The notes: a model not told the origin generated them from the sequence alone. A DNA stretch of 28,579 nt from Verrucomicrobiota bacterium (GCA_023431185.1 JAEYXS010000083.1:1-28579); one strand, 5' to 3'; counted from the stretch's first letter, positions 14,922 through 25,197 are shown. Translations and numbers: made by a program.

Positions 14922-16202
14922 ATGAGCGCTACTGCGACATTGTCCGCCTCGCCGAAACCAGTCGCCCCTGACTGGGCCGCGCTTCGTGCTGACTTTCCCA
15001 TCTTGAACGAGGTGGTTAATGGCCAGCCGCTCATTTATTTCGACAACGGCGCGACGAGCCAGAAGCCCAAGCAGGTGCTCGCCGCCATCCAGCGCTACTA
15101 CGAACATGAAAATGCCAATGTGCATCGGGGCATTCATGAACTGAGCAATCGCGCGACGGAGGCTTACGAAAATGCGCGCCAACGGACGGCGCAGTTCCTC
15201 AATGCGCGGGATAAATCGGAGATCATCTTTACCCGCGGCACCACGGAAGGCATCAACCTTGTGGCGGCGACTTGGGCGCTCGATCATCTCAAGGCGGGCG
15301 ACACGATTCTGATCAGCGAGCTGGAGCATCACAGCAATCTGGTGCCGTGGCAGATGGTCGCCAAGCGCACGGGCGCAAAGCTCGCCTACATCCCGGTCAC
15401 CGGTGATGAAGGCATCTTGGATTTCAGCCGCTTGGGTCGTATGGCGGCGGATGGGGTGAAGATTCTCTCGATCACACACATCTCGAACTCAATGGGTGTA
15501 GTGAATCCCGTCGCGGAGATTTGTGCAAAGGCACGCGCTCAAGGCGTAGTGACGGTGATCGATGCGGCGCAAAGTGCGGGACATCTGCCGATCGATGTGC
15601 AGGCGATCGGGTGCGATTTCCTCGCGTTCTCCAGTCACAAGATTTGCGGTCCTACCGGGATGGGTGTGCTGTATGGTCGCAAGGAAATCTTGAAGGACCT
15701 TTCGCCATATCAGGGCGGGGGCGAGATGATTTCGAAGGTCGAATACTTTGATACGGTTTACAATGTGCCGCCGCATCGGTTTGAGGCTGGGACACCGCAT
15801 ATCGCGGGTGCGGTGGGACTGCACGCGGCGCTGGACTATCTGGATGCCATCGGGCGTGATCGCATCTTTGCGCACGATCAAGAGCTGGCAGAGTATGCGG
15901 TGGGGAAGCTTAGCGAGTTCAAGGGCATCCGTATCTTTGGGCCGAAGCAAGGTCGAGCGGGTTTGGTGAGCTTTGTGTTCCCGAATGCCCATGCGTTGGA
16001 TATCGCGACGATGGTGGACCAGAAGGGTGTTGCCCTGCGCGCCGGACACCACTGCAACCAGCCGTTGATGGCAAAGCTGGGCGTGCCAGCCACGTTGCGG
16101 GCGAGTTTTTACTTTTACAACACCAAGGCCGAAGTGGATCGCTTCATCGAGATCCTGCACAAGGTGCAAAAGCTTTTTTGCTTAACCACAGCCCCGACTT
16201 AA
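14922..16202 (+). CDS. sufS: Cysteine desulfurase SufS
   Basis: This 426-residue PLP enzyme removes sulfur from cysteine as an enzyme-bound persulfide. The PLP-binding lysine is Lys240 (SSHKICGPTG). The catalytic cysteine is Cys377 in the type-II motif RAGHHCNQP. Residues such as ELEHHSNLVPW and the DAAQSAGH aspartate are standard. The last few residues (about LTTAPT) and the stop codon are encoded by a dispersed palindromic repeat (16192-16209), so the natural C-terminus near KVQKLF seems to have been rewritten. It is followed by two repeats before the DUF1858-rhodanese gene. Confidence 0.97.
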   Translation: MSATATLSASPKPVAPDWAALRADFPILNEVVNGQPLIYFDNGATSQKPKQVLAAIQRYYEHENANVHRGIHELSNRATEAYENARQRTAQFLNARDKSEIIFTRGTTEGINLVAATWALDHLKAGDTILISELEHHSNLVPWQMVAKRTGAKLAYIPVTGDEGILDFSRLGRMAADGVKILSITHISNSMGVVNPVAEICAKARAQGVVTVIDAAQSAGHLPIDVQAIGCDFLAFSSHKICGPTGMGVLYGRKEILKDLSPYQGGGEMISKVEYFDTVYNVPPHRFEAGTPHIAGAVGLHAALDYLDAIGRDRIFAHDQELAEYAVGKLSEFKGIRIFGPKQGRAGLVSFVFPNAHALDIATMVDQKGVALRAGHHCNQPLMAKLGVPATLRASFYFYNTKAEVDRFIEILHKVQKLFCLTTAPT

Positions 16203-16209
16203 GCCGGGG
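16192..16209. repeat. Dispersed CCCCGACT...CCGGGG palindrome, copy 2
   Basis: CCCCGACTTAAGCCGGGG differs by one base from 4642-4659. It overlaps the end of sufS and supplies its TAA stop codon at 16200-16202. Confidence 0.8.
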
Positions 16210-16215
16210 TAAAAT

Positions 16216-16293
16216 GGACACAGATAAACACAGATGATGGAGATGCATGCAGCCGATATCGCTATCTGTGTGCATCTGTGTTAATCTGTGGTT
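16216..16293. repeat. Gene-free ACAGAT-type inverted repeat element
   Basis: The left arm (16216-16242, GGACACAGATAAACACAGAT...) and right arm (16264-16293, whose complement reads AACCACAGATTAACACAGAT) form an imperfect inverted repeat around a short centre. It resembles the ends of the GxxExxY cassette joined without the gene, as a MITE-like derivative. Confidence 0.78.
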
Positions 16294-16308
16294 GAAATAA
16301 ATTTTTTT

Positions 16309-16860
16309 ATGTCTGCAGTAGCTGAACAAGTTGGAGCCAACTCGCCGATGAGCGAGGTGCTGGAAGCGTATCCTGGTGCCCAGCGTGCGCTCTTCCGCAA
16401 ATATCACATCGGCGGTTGCTCCAGTTGCGGATTCCAGCCGACGGAAACGCTTGGTCAGGTTTGCGCCCGGAACAACAATCTGAACGTGAGCGAGGTGCTT
16501 GCGCACATCCGCACCAGTCACGATGAGGACGCAAAGGTGTTGATCTCGCCGAAAGAACTGGCGGAGCAGTTGAAGCAGAACACAGGCATTCGCCTCCTTG
16601 ATATCCGTTCGCGCGAGGAATATGAGGCGGTGAAGATCGAAGGCTCATTGCTGCTCTCCCAGCCGTTGATGCAGGAGATTCTCGGCAAGTGGGGGCAGGA
16701 TGCTTCGTTTGTGGTCATTGATCATCAGGGCAAGACGGCTTTGGATGGCGCGGCTTACTTCCTGGGACACGGTTACAAGAATGTGCGGGCCTTGCGCGGG
16801 GGTATCGATGCGTGGTCGCAAGAAGTGGACGCAAGTTTGCCGCGGTATCAATTGGGTTAA
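16309..16860 (+). CDS. DUF1858-rhodanese fusion protein with degenerate rhodanese site
   Basis: This 183-residue protein joins a DUF1858 domain (about 10-68; CSSC at 37-40 in HIGGCSSCGFQP) to a rhodanese domain (about 76-176; LLDIRSREEYE, NVRALRGGIDAW). DUF1858 is a small predicted redox-disulfide domain. In an active rhodanese the loop reads Cys-x-x-Gly; here it reads IDHQGKT, so Asp138 stands where the sulfur-carrying cysteine should be. The rhodanese part is thus probably a binding or structural module, and the CSSC pair is the likely reactive site. It lies within the suf operon, 11 bp before the scaffold gene, implying a role in sulfur or redox handling. The ATG at 16309 follows a T-run with no Shine-Dalgarno. 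Confidence 0.88.
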   Translation: MSAVAEQVGANSPMSEVLEAYPGAQRALFRKYHIGGCSSCGFQPTETLGQVCARNNNLNVSEVLAHIRTSHDEDAKVLISPKELAEQLKQNTGIRLLDIRSREEYEAVKIEGSLLLSQPLMQEILGKWGQDASFVVIDHQGKTALDGAAYFLGHGYKNVRALRGGIDAWSQEVDASLPRYQLG

Positions 16861-16871
16861 GGAATTTTTTG

Positions 16872-17369
16872 ATGAACGCTGAATTGGAAAAGAAGATTCG
16901 CGAGGCGCTGGCCAATCCCAAGAACGTGGGCGAAATGGCGGATGCTGACAGCATCGGCACCGTCGGCAATGCCGGTTGCGGGGAGATGCTGCGCCTGTGG
17001 GTGAAGTTCAAGGACGACAAGGGCCGTCGCGTCATCGACAAAGCCACGTTCCAATCTTTCGGCTGCGAAACGGCCATCGCCGTCGCCAGCATGGCCACGG
17101 AACTTATCAAGGGTAAGACGGCGGAAGAGGCGCTCGCCTTGAAGTCGGAGGATTTGTCTGGTGGTCTGGGACCGTTGCCGCCGATGAAGATCCATTGCGC
17201 GGAACTGGTGGAGGGTGCGTTGCGCTCGGCATTGGAACCGGCAGCGAAGGATTGTCAGCCGGCTGTGCCTACCGCGCCTGTTTCAACTGGAGCGAATCTC
17301 ATCGACAGCCTGAGCCAGGAGAAGAAGTCCGGCATGAAGATCACCTTCCTGCCGCCGGCAGCGAAGTAA
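16872..17369 (+). CDS. NifU N-terminal/IscU-type Fe-S scaffold protein
   Basis: This 165-residue protein has the three scaffold cysteines: Cys36 (NAGCGEM), Cys65 (SFGCETAIAVASM) and Cys109 (PPMKIHCAEL). The form of the last motif and the GKTAEEAL segment are closest to the N-terminal domain of NifU and to IscU. The usual aspartate two residues after the first cysteine is glutamate (Glu38), which could alter cluster stability. The NifU central ferredoxin-like and C-terminal domains are absent. A Pro/Ser-rich tail of about 40 residues ends in KITFLPPAAK. It is the last gene of the suf operon and gives the cell a second scaffold beside SufB. Confidence 0.92.
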   Translation: MNAELEKKIREALANPKNVGEMADADSIGTVGNAGCGEMLRLWVKFKDDKGRRVIDKATFQSFGCETAIAVASMATELIKGKTAEEALALKSEDLSGGLGPLPPMKIHCAELVEGALRSALEPAAKDCQPAVPTAPVSTGANLIDSLSQEKKSGMKITFLPPAAK

Positions 17370-17426
17370 ATGCTTCGGCTGGCATTTTGCCTTTTCGAGT
17401 CTCGCAGTTCAGGTTAACAATGGGGC

Positions 17427-18443
17427 ATGCACTCCATCATGTCCGGTGTGAACCGTCGTTTTACTTTGTCTGCGAGCCTGTTAGTCGCAGCCGTTTCTTT
17501 CTCCGCTTTGTCCAGTGCCATGGCGGCACAATGGGCGGTGACGGAGGAGAAGAATCCGCATGGACCGGGCAAAGTCGCGATGGTCAAGCGCGATGGCAAG
17601 CTGGTGGCCGCGCTGGTCTTCGGCGAAGGCCAGTTCAAGCCGTATCTGCACGTCTATGGGACGGAGGGACAGTTGCTGACGAACAGCGGTCTCGACGCTG
17701 AGGGCAAGACGGCGGGCAAGTTTCCGCATCATCGCGGCATCTACATCGGCTGGAACAAGATCACCTCAGATCTCGGCAGCGCGGATTGCTGGCACATGAA
17801 GGGCGGCAGCATGGAGATCATCACGCTGGAACCCGCCAAGATCACGGCGGATTCGGCCACGCTCGTGGCGAAAATCGCCTGGCGCGCGGAAAAGAAAGAT
17901 GCGAACGACAGCAATCTGCTCGTGAGCGAAACACGCACACTCATCATCAGCCAGCCCGACGGCAAGACCACGCAGGTGGATGCGAAGTTCGAGCTGCAAG
18001 CTGCTCGCGATCTGAACCTCGGCGGCGATCTCCAACACGCAGGCATCCATTTTCGCGCGGCGGGTGAAGTGGCGGACCGCGTGAAGGAGACAAGCTACCT
18101 CTGGGAGCCGGACTTGCCGGCGGGTAACGGCAAGATCGTGAGCGACCAGTTCAAATGGTGCCGGCTGCTCTTTCCGGTCGGACAGAACTGGTACACCAGC
18201 ACGGAACTGAACGCGCCGACGAATCCGATCAAAGAGCTTTCCTGGCGCGATTACGGACGGTTCGGTTTCTTTTTCGACAAGGCGCTGAAGAAGGATGAAA
18301 GCCTCACGGTGAATTATCGTTTTCTCATCGCACCGGCATCTGCGCCGGAAGCTCCGGGCAAGGAATCGGCCGAGCAGAAGGCCAAATCTCGCGCTGCGAG
18401 CGATGCCGCGTATGCGGCATACGTGAAATCATTGAAAAAGTAA
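17427..18443 (+). CDS. Secreted DUF6807 (PmoA-like) family protein
   Basis: This 338-residue protein begins with a signal peptide: a basic start (NRRF), a hydrophobic core and an AMA-A cleavage region near residue 33. The mature part has the family motif PHHRGIYIGWN and the later HAGIHFRA and WRDYGRFGFFF segments of DUF6807. The family is abundant in Planctomycetes and Verrucomicrobia and is annotated PmoA, but no methane oxidation role is established. A beta-sandwich, sugar-processing or binding role is often guessed. The C-terminus is Ala/Lys-rich and helical. It begins 57 bp after the scaffold gene with no clear terminator between, but is probably functionally separate from suf. Confidence 0.85.
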   Translation: MHSIMSGVNRRFTLSASLLVAAVSFSALSSAMAAQWAVTEEKNPHGPGKVAMVKRDGKLVAALVFGEGQFKPYLHVYGTEGQLLTNSGLDAEGKTAGKFPHHRGIYIGWNKITSDLGSADCWHMKGGSMEIITLEPAKITADSATLVAKIAWRAEKKDANDSNLLVSETRTLIISQPDGKTTQVDAKFELQAARDLNLGGDLQHAGIHFRAAGEVADRVKETSYLWEPDLPAGNGKIVSDQFKWCRLLFPVGQNWYTSTELNAPTNPIKELSWRDYGRFGFFFDKALKKDESLTVNYRFLIAPASAPEAPGKESAEQKAKSRAASDAAYAAYVKSLKK

Positions 18444-18500
18444 GCGACGGCCGCAGCGAATACTTGAAGCATCGGCATGGCACAGGCACATTGGCATCCC

Positions 18501-19481
18501 ATGAGACAGCTATGGCTTCTGTGCTGGTGCCTGGTCCTGTTGCTGCCGGGTGCGACCCGTGCCCAAGAGGGCAAGCTGTCCACCTTTTCCCTGAACGGGT
18601 TCCGCTATATCCAGTTGGATGACTGGGCGAAGAATTACAACTTTACATACACTTGGACCAAAGCCTCGAAAGCAGCCCAGATCACCAGCAAGTGGTCGAA
18701 ACTTGAGTTCGAGGTGGACAGCAAACGCATGGTCCTGAATGGGGTCGTGGTCTGGTTGTCCGCGCCAGTGGTCCTCCGTAGCGGCTCGGCCTGTGTCTCC
18801 ACCTTGGATCTGGACAATGCCATCCACGCGGTGATGTTCCCGCCCAAGATCAAGTCCGGGGAAAAGATCCGCACCATTTGCATCGATCCCGGCCATGGCG
18901 GCAAAGATCCGGGCAATCAGAACAGCGGCGGACAGGAGAAAGGCTACACGCTGCTGCTGGCGAAGGAGTTGAAGTATCAGTTGGAAACGGCGGGGTTCAA
19001 GGTCGTGCTGACGCGCACCTCGGACAAGTTTGTGGAACTGGAATCACGGCCCTTCGTGGCGCAGAAGTTCAAGGCGGACCTGTTCATCAGCCTGCATTTC
19101 AACGGGGTGGCCGGGGGCGGAGCGAAAGGGGCCGAGGTGTTCGCGCTAACCCCGCCGGGAGCCAGTTCCACCAACGCCCGGGGTGAAGGGGCCACGGCGG
19201 TGCGTTTTCCGGGCAACAAGAATGATGAACACAACAGCCTGTTGAGCTTTTACATCCAGCGCGGACTGCTGAAGAATACGGGGGCGGATGACCGCGGCGT
19301 GCGCCGGGCACGGTTTGCGGTTTTGCGCTATGCGGATATGCCCGCAGTGCTGGTCGAGGCGGGCTTCATGTCCGATCCAGGTGAGGCGAGCAAGATTCGC
19401 AGCTCCTCGCATCGCCGCCTGATGGCGAAGGGCATCGCCGAGGGCATCAAGGAATACAAGCGCATCGTCGAGCGGCAGTAA
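18501..19481 (+). CDS. N-acetylmuramoyl-L-alanine amidase (Amidase_3)
   Basis: This 326-residue enzyme is exported by a signal peptide (residues 1-22, cleavage after ATRA). Residues 26-115 form a beta-rich domain resembling the copper-amine-oxidase-like N-domain. The C-terminal zinc amidase has ligands His132 (DPGHGG), Glu146 (QEKG) and His199 (SLHFN), and catalytic Glu286 (VLVEAGFMS). It cleaves the bond between muramic acid and the peptide stem in the periplasm during cell-wall remodelling. The start at 18501 was chosen because the upstream eight codons (MAQAHWHP) precede the signal peptide poorly. Its neighbour murI also serves peptidoglycan. Confidence 0.93.
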   Translation: MRQLWLLCWCLVLLLPGATRAQEGKLSTFSLNGFRYIQLDDWAKNYNFTYTWTKASKAAQITSKWSKLEFEVDSKRMVLNGVVVWLSAPVVLRSGSACVSTLDLDNAIHAVMFPPKIKSGEKIRTICIDPGHGGKDPGNQNSGGQEKGYTLLLAKELKYQLETAGFKVVLTRTSDKFVELESRPFVAQKFKADLFISLHFNGVAGGGAKGAEVFALTPPGASSTNARGEGATAVRFPGNKNDEHNSLLSFYIQRGLLKNTGADDRGVRRARFAVLRYADMPAVLVEAGFMSDPGEASKIRSSSHRRLMAKGIAEGIKEYKRIVERQ

Positions 19482-19505
19482 GCGGCACAGGCCGCCTCAA
19501 CTTCT

Positions 19506-20369
19506 GTGAAGCAGGACAGCAATCTTCCCATCGGCGTATTTGATTCCGGCATCGGCGGGCTTACCGTGGTGCGGCAGTTGCGGCGGGTGATGCCGCGCGA
19601 GGACTTCGTCTATCTTGGGGACACGGCGCGGGTGCCTTACGGCACCAAATCGCCGGAGACCGTCATCCGGTTCGCCTGTGAGGATACGCAATTTCTCATG
19701 CAGGAGAACGTGAAGGCGGTGGTGGTGGCGTGCAATACGGCCTCCGCCTGGGCTATTCCCACATTGGAGCGCAGCTTTGATGTGCCGGTGTTTGGCGTGA
19801 TCCTGCCGGGCTCGCGGGCGGCCTTGGAGACTACGAAGACCGGGCGCATCGGCATCATCGGCACGACTTCCACCATCCGCAGCCAGGCGTATGTGAAGGC
19901 GATTCTGTCACGAGATGACTCGGTACGAGTTGTCGCGCGCTCTTGCCCTCTGCTGGTGCCTTTGGTGGAAGAAGGATGGGTGCGGCACAAGGTCACTAAG
20001 GCCGTGCTGAAGGAGTACCTTGCCCCGTTGCTCAAGCAGCGCATCGATGTGCTGGTGCTGGGCTGCACGCATTACCCGTTGCTGAAACCGTTGATCGCGG
20101 AAGTGGTGGGCAAGCAGGTGAAGCTGGTGGATTCCGCCGAGGCTTGCGCGGAGCATGTACAGGAGCGGTTGGAGACTTTGAAGCTGCTGGCCATGAGGAG
20201 GCGGCGTGAGGGGGTGTTTCTGCCGTTTGTGACGGATGAGGTGGAGCGGTTCAATGAGTTGTCCGAGCGGTTTCTAGGGTTTTCAGCAGAGCGGGCGGTG
20301 CTGGTGACACTGGCACCGTGGGATCGCCGGCGGCGCGGGGAGCATTTGAGCGACTTTCTGATGCGCTAA
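19506..20369 (+). CDS. murI: Glutamate racemase MurI
   Basis: This 287-residue cofactor-independent racemase makes D-glutamate for peptidoglycan stems. It has Asp13-Ser14 (FDSGIGGLT) and the two catalytic cysteines Cys76 (VVACNTASA) and Cys187 (LGCTHYPLL), with the YGTKS loop between. The start is a GTG at 19506, 24 bp after the amidase stop, so the two genes are probably co-transcribed. The C-terminal 60 residues are basic (MRRRREG, DRRRRGEHL). Its stop overlaps by three or four bases the end of the convergent gene. Confidence 0.96.
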   Translation: MKQDSNLPIGVFDSGIGGLTVVRQLRRVMPREDFVYLGDTARVPYGTKSPETVIRFACEDTQFLMQENVKAVVVACNTASAWAIPTLERSFDVPVFGVILPGSRAALETTKTGRIGIIGTTSTIRSQAYVKAILSRDDSVRVVARSCPLLVPLVEEGWVRHKVTKAVLKEYLAPLLKQRIDVLVLGCTHYPLLKPLIAEVVGKQVKLVDSAEACAEHVQERLETLKLLAMRRRREGVFLPFVTDEVERFNELSERFLGFSAERAVLVTLAPWDRRRRGEHLSDFLMR

Positions 20370-21319
20370 TCGACTGAAGGCCAGCGGCCGAGGAGTTGGA
20401 TGTCGTCAATGAAGCACTCCAGCGGGCCGGCGCCGATGACTTCGAGGGACATCAGGTCCACTTCGCTGATGCTCAGTTTGGGGAAACGAACCAACTTCAG
20501 GTCCACGGCCTGCCATTGGGTGCCGATCACCGGTTCATCAGGGTAGAGGGAGATGGTCTGCTGCGGCGTGAAGGCATGGGACTGGAGCGTGCAGCGGAGC
20601 TTGGCCGTGCCACTGGCCAGCCGGACCCAGAGGCGGATGCCGCTGGCCACGTTCTGGTCCAGTTGCCAGCCACGGATGCGCGTGGTGGTCACGGTGGTGG
20701 AGCGTTTATCTGCCGGGATGATGAGGCGCAGGGCGGCTTTGCCATTCTTCGCGGACGTGCCGGTTTCGACCGGCGTGTAGCGCGGTTCGTCGGTCACCGT
20801 GCGCCAGCTCCAGAGTTCTTCCTCGAAGCCCTCCAGGAACGGCCAGAAGATGCGGCTGGGTTCTTCCAGGCCGACCAGCCGGGGACGGCAGAGGCGCATG
20901 GCGGTGGTGTGCTTTTGCGCGGACTGGGCTTCCACAAAGTAAACCATGGGCACATCCACGCTCTCGACGGGCAGGGCAGTTTCCCAACGTTCACCACGCT
21001 TTTCCATCGGGAGAGATTGCCAGTCGCGGGCGCGCCAGCGGCCAGGAGCATCGGCGCTGGACCAGAGGCGGGCGGACTTCACTTCCGTTCCGGCTGGTGG
21101 GTGCCAATAGACTTTGAGTTTGCCGACGAGGGCTTCATTGGTCAGCGTGCCGGACTGGGTGACGGACCAGCGGTTGGTGGTGAGGAAATCCGGGTGAGTG
21201 CCCTCCGGCAGCCAGGCATCGGGGACGGGTTTGGGGACGGGCTGGGCATTTAGAGCTGCCAAGTCCACGCCCAGCAGATAGAGCAGGAAAACCATCAGAA
21301 TGTGTCCGTGAACTTTCAT
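20366..21319 (-). CDS. Secreted protein of unknown function
   Basis: This 317-residue protein starts with a signal peptide (hydrophobic residues 6-22, likely cleavage near LNAQ) and has no later membrane segment. The mature part is Trp- and Pro-rich and appears to be two beta-sandwich modules. The first (about 30-145) contains a WSSADAPGRWRARDW stretch. The second (about 150-310) resembles a carbohydrate-binding-type jelly roll, with the end DDIQLLGRW common in such folds. No catalytic motif is recognised. It is convergent with murI and ends within its last codons. A role in binding wall or polysaccharide is only a guess. Confidence 0.72.
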   Translation of the reverse strand: MKVHGHILMVFLLYLLGVDLAALNAQPVPKPVPDAWLPEGTHPDFLTTNRWSVTQSGTLTNEALVGKLKVYWHPPAGTEVKSARLWSSADAPGRWRARDWQSLPMEKRGERWETALPVESVDVPMVYFVEAQSAQKHTTAMRLCRPRLVGLEEPSRIFWPFLEGFEEELWSWRTVTDEPRYTPVETGTSAKNGKAALRLIIPADKRSTTVTTTRIRGWQLDQNVASGIRLWVRLASGTAKLRCTLQSHAFTPQQTISLYPDEPVIGTQWQAVDLKLVRFPKLSISEVDLMSLEVIGAGPLECFIDDIQLLGRWPSVD

Positions 21320-21429
21320 TTGCCGTGGGGAAGGTGCGAGAGAAAAGGGCGCGAGTCAATGAGCCGACTAAAGCGAAACTCTAACAGAATTAGATTCGCG
21401 GCGGAAATGCTTTGGCGTATCTTGTTCGC

Positions 21430-21645
21430 ATGGATTCATCGTTGGAAGAACGGTTGCTGCGGTTGGAGACGAATGTCACGCATTTGGAGCACTTGTGCGA
21501 ACAATTGAACCAGGTGGTGACGGACCAGAGCAAGACGATCGCACGGTTGCAAGCCGTGCAGCAGCAGCTCTCGCAGTCCATGGAGAGCCAGGAGCTGGAC
21601 CGCATCAAGGGGACGAATGCGAAGCCGCCGCATTATAGCGTTTAG
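21430..21645 (+). CDS. slyX: SlyX family protein
   Basis: This 71-residue protein is a short coiled coil (LEERLLRLETNVTHLEHLCEQ through QQLSQSMES) ending in KPPHYSV; the PPHY ending is the SlyX signature. The molecular function of SlyX is unknown. The ATG at 21430 (MDSSLEERL) was chosen over an upstream in-frame ATG at 21412 because it begins the conserved helix. It stands alone, divergent from the secreted-protein gene. Confidence 0.85.
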   Translation: MDSSLEERLLRLETNVTHLEHLCEQLNQVVTDQSKTIARLQAVQQQLSQSMESQELDRIKGTNAKPPHYSV

Positions 21646-21836
21646 CGCCGCACTGGTGTATGACGAATCCTGACCCGCCCGCAGGCGCGAGTTTGCACGA
21701 TTGTCCAAAAGAGGCCCGGCGCGGGGAAGCCTGTTTTCAGGTGCATCGGTAAAAACTTTCGAGGAAAAGAGCATGAACGTCGTCCAACCTTCGAAATGGT
21801 GCAGAGTAGCAGCCATAAAACCGAAAGCTCAACCGC

Positions 21837-22793
21837 ATGAAGAAAAAGAAAGCAAACGCCAGGAAACCAGCTCCGGGAGTGACAATAGCTTCGCAACTAA
21901 AAGTCAACAGAGTCCTGGCAACGACGGACTTCTCCAAGGAGTCGCTGGTGGGAGTTAAGAAAGCGTTGGCTTTGGCGGAGAAGATCAACGCCGCCGTCAT
22001 GCTGCTGCATGTCATTGAGCCGCCCTCCCGCCTGGCTGGACTGGAATCCTTGCTCCTAGTCCGGGATGAAGCGGGAGTGGTGGCGCAAGCCAGGTCAAAG
22101 CTGGCCGCATTGGCCGAAAGCGCGCGGGAAGGCCGAGGGACAGTCTCCTCCGCAGTCCGGACCGGAAAGCCATTCCATCGGATCAGCACTGCAGCCACTG
22201 AATTGGAGGCGGATATGATCGTCATGGCCACGCAGGGCCATACCGGGGCCAAGCGCGTGCTGCTCGGCAGCACCGCCGAACGGGTTGTTCGCCATGCTCC
22301 CTGTCCAGTGCTTACCATTCCAACCCGGAACACTCATGAAAAGCGGGGCAAGGCATCCGGTTTCAACCTCAAGAAGGTGCTGGTGCCGGTGGATTTCTCC
22401 GAGATATCCGGCAAGGCCCTGCCGTGGGCTGCCTATCTGGCCGCCCAGTTTGATGCGGAGCTTATCCTGCTCTATGTGGTTGATCGATCGACGATCTCTT
22501 ACCTGCTCGGAGGTGAACTGATGAGCCATGCAGTGATGCCTTTCCTGAAGCAGGCAGAGGCGGATCTGGAGCACATGGCGCGGACATTGAGCGACTCATC
22601 GGCGGTGAAAGTCTCCACTGCCGTGCTGGAGGGGACGCCGTATGATGAGATTTGCCGCGCCGCCGGGTCTTGTGGGGCGGATCTTATCGTACTCACTACC
22701 CATGGCTACTCCGGCTTGAAGCATGCGTGGATGGGCAGCACGGCTGAGCGCGTGGTGCGGCAGGCCGATTGTGCGGTGCTAACCGTCCGGTAG
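21837..22793 (+). CDS. Tandem universal stress protein
   Basis: This 318-residue protein contains two UspA domains (about 22-162 and 178-318) after a basic N-terminal tail (MKKKKANARK). Each has the nucleotide-loop pattern G-x2-G-x6-G-S: GHTGAKRVLLGST at 134-146 and GYSGLKHAWMGST at 290-302. Both are followed by AERVVR and a final beta strand (CPVLTI, CAVLTV). ATP-binding Usp proteins act as stress-response or regulatory factors, and tandem forms are common. The intact motifs in both halves suggest both can bind nucleotide. The target is unknown. Confidence 0.94.
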   Translation: MKKKKANARKPAPGVTIASQLKVNRVLATTDFSKESLVGVKKALALAEKINAAVMLLHVIEPPSRLAGLESLLLVRDEAGVVAQARSKLAALAESAREGRGTVSSAVRTGKPFHRISTAATELEADMIVMATQGHTGAKRVLLGSTAERVVRHAPCPVLTIPTRNTHEKRGKASGFNLKKVLVPVDFSEISGKALPWAAYLAAQFDAELILLYVVDRSTISYLLGGELMSHAVMPFLKQAEADLEHMARTLSDSSAVKVSTAVLEGTPYDEICRAAGSCGADLIVLTTHGYSGLKHAWMGSTAERVVRQADCAVLTVR

Positions 22794-22796
22794 CTG

Positions 22797-23004
22797 ATGC
22801 AGATTACGGGCGGGAAGCGCCGCAGTCCCAAACAAAGCAGAGACTTCTTACGTCGGTGCTGCGTAGAGGGATTGCGAAAATATCGTCTGGGAACCCCGAC
22901 TAAAGTGCGCGGGGCCATCAGGGGTGGAAAACTCGTTTATTGCATGCTGGTGGTTGACGGGAAGGAGGTCCGGCCTAATATGGCGCGCATTCCGTTTATC
23001 TTTT

Positions 23005-23018
<14 letters not shown>
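22797..23018 (+). CDS. Possible small basic protein, unknown function
   Basis: This 73-residue frame starts three bases after the Usp stop codon and overlaps the start of acs by 14 bp. It is rich in Lys and Arg (GGKRRSPKQSRDFLRRCC) and ends in a hydrophobic strand-like segment (MARIPFIFYEQI). No family is recognised. The tight fit between two genes suggests a translationally coupled small gene. It could instead be an untranslated acs leader that is open by chance. Confidence 0.3.
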
Positions 23019-25011
<1,993 letters not shown>

Positions 25012-25051
25012 GGTCCGTTGCACGGACAGGCCAATAAGTTCAGAATTCGAG

Positions 25052-25084
25052 CGGGCCGGTTCTTGGGAGCCGGCCTGTTTTTTT
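25052..25084 (+). terminator. Rho-independent terminator after acs
   Basis: GGCCGG (25054-25059) pairs with CCGGCC (25070-25075), with extra pairs on both sides, and is followed by seven T residues at 25078-25084. It lies about 40 bp after the acs stop codon. Confidence 0.92.
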
Positions 25085-25146
25085 CTGCTTTAGAAAAGGG
25101 TAGCCTGCTTTTGCTGATGAACGTTACCTTCCCCCTCATCCTCAAT

Positions 25147-25167
25147 CCTTCTCCCTTGGGGAGAAGG
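25147..25167. repeat. CCTTCTCCC...GGGAGAAGG hairpin repeat
   Basis: CCTTCTCCC (25147-25155) pairs perfectly with GGGAGAAGG (25159-25167) around a three-base loop. The surrounding CCCCTCATCCTCAATCC context is like that of many dispersed bacterial hairpin repeats, and it is related to 9110-9134. Confidence 0.72.
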
Positions 25168-25197
25168 AGGCAGCATTTCCCGTGTTCTGAGCTTATG

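Noticed and set aside
16216..16293. ACAGAT-type repeats as a CRISPR array
   Set aside because: Units are inverted rather than direct, are not regularly spaced, and no spacers or cas genes are present.
17340..17400. Weak inverted repeat after the NifU-like gene as a terminator
   Set aside because: Pairing around CGAAG/CTTCG is interrupted and the following T-rich sequence is broken, so termination cannot be supported.
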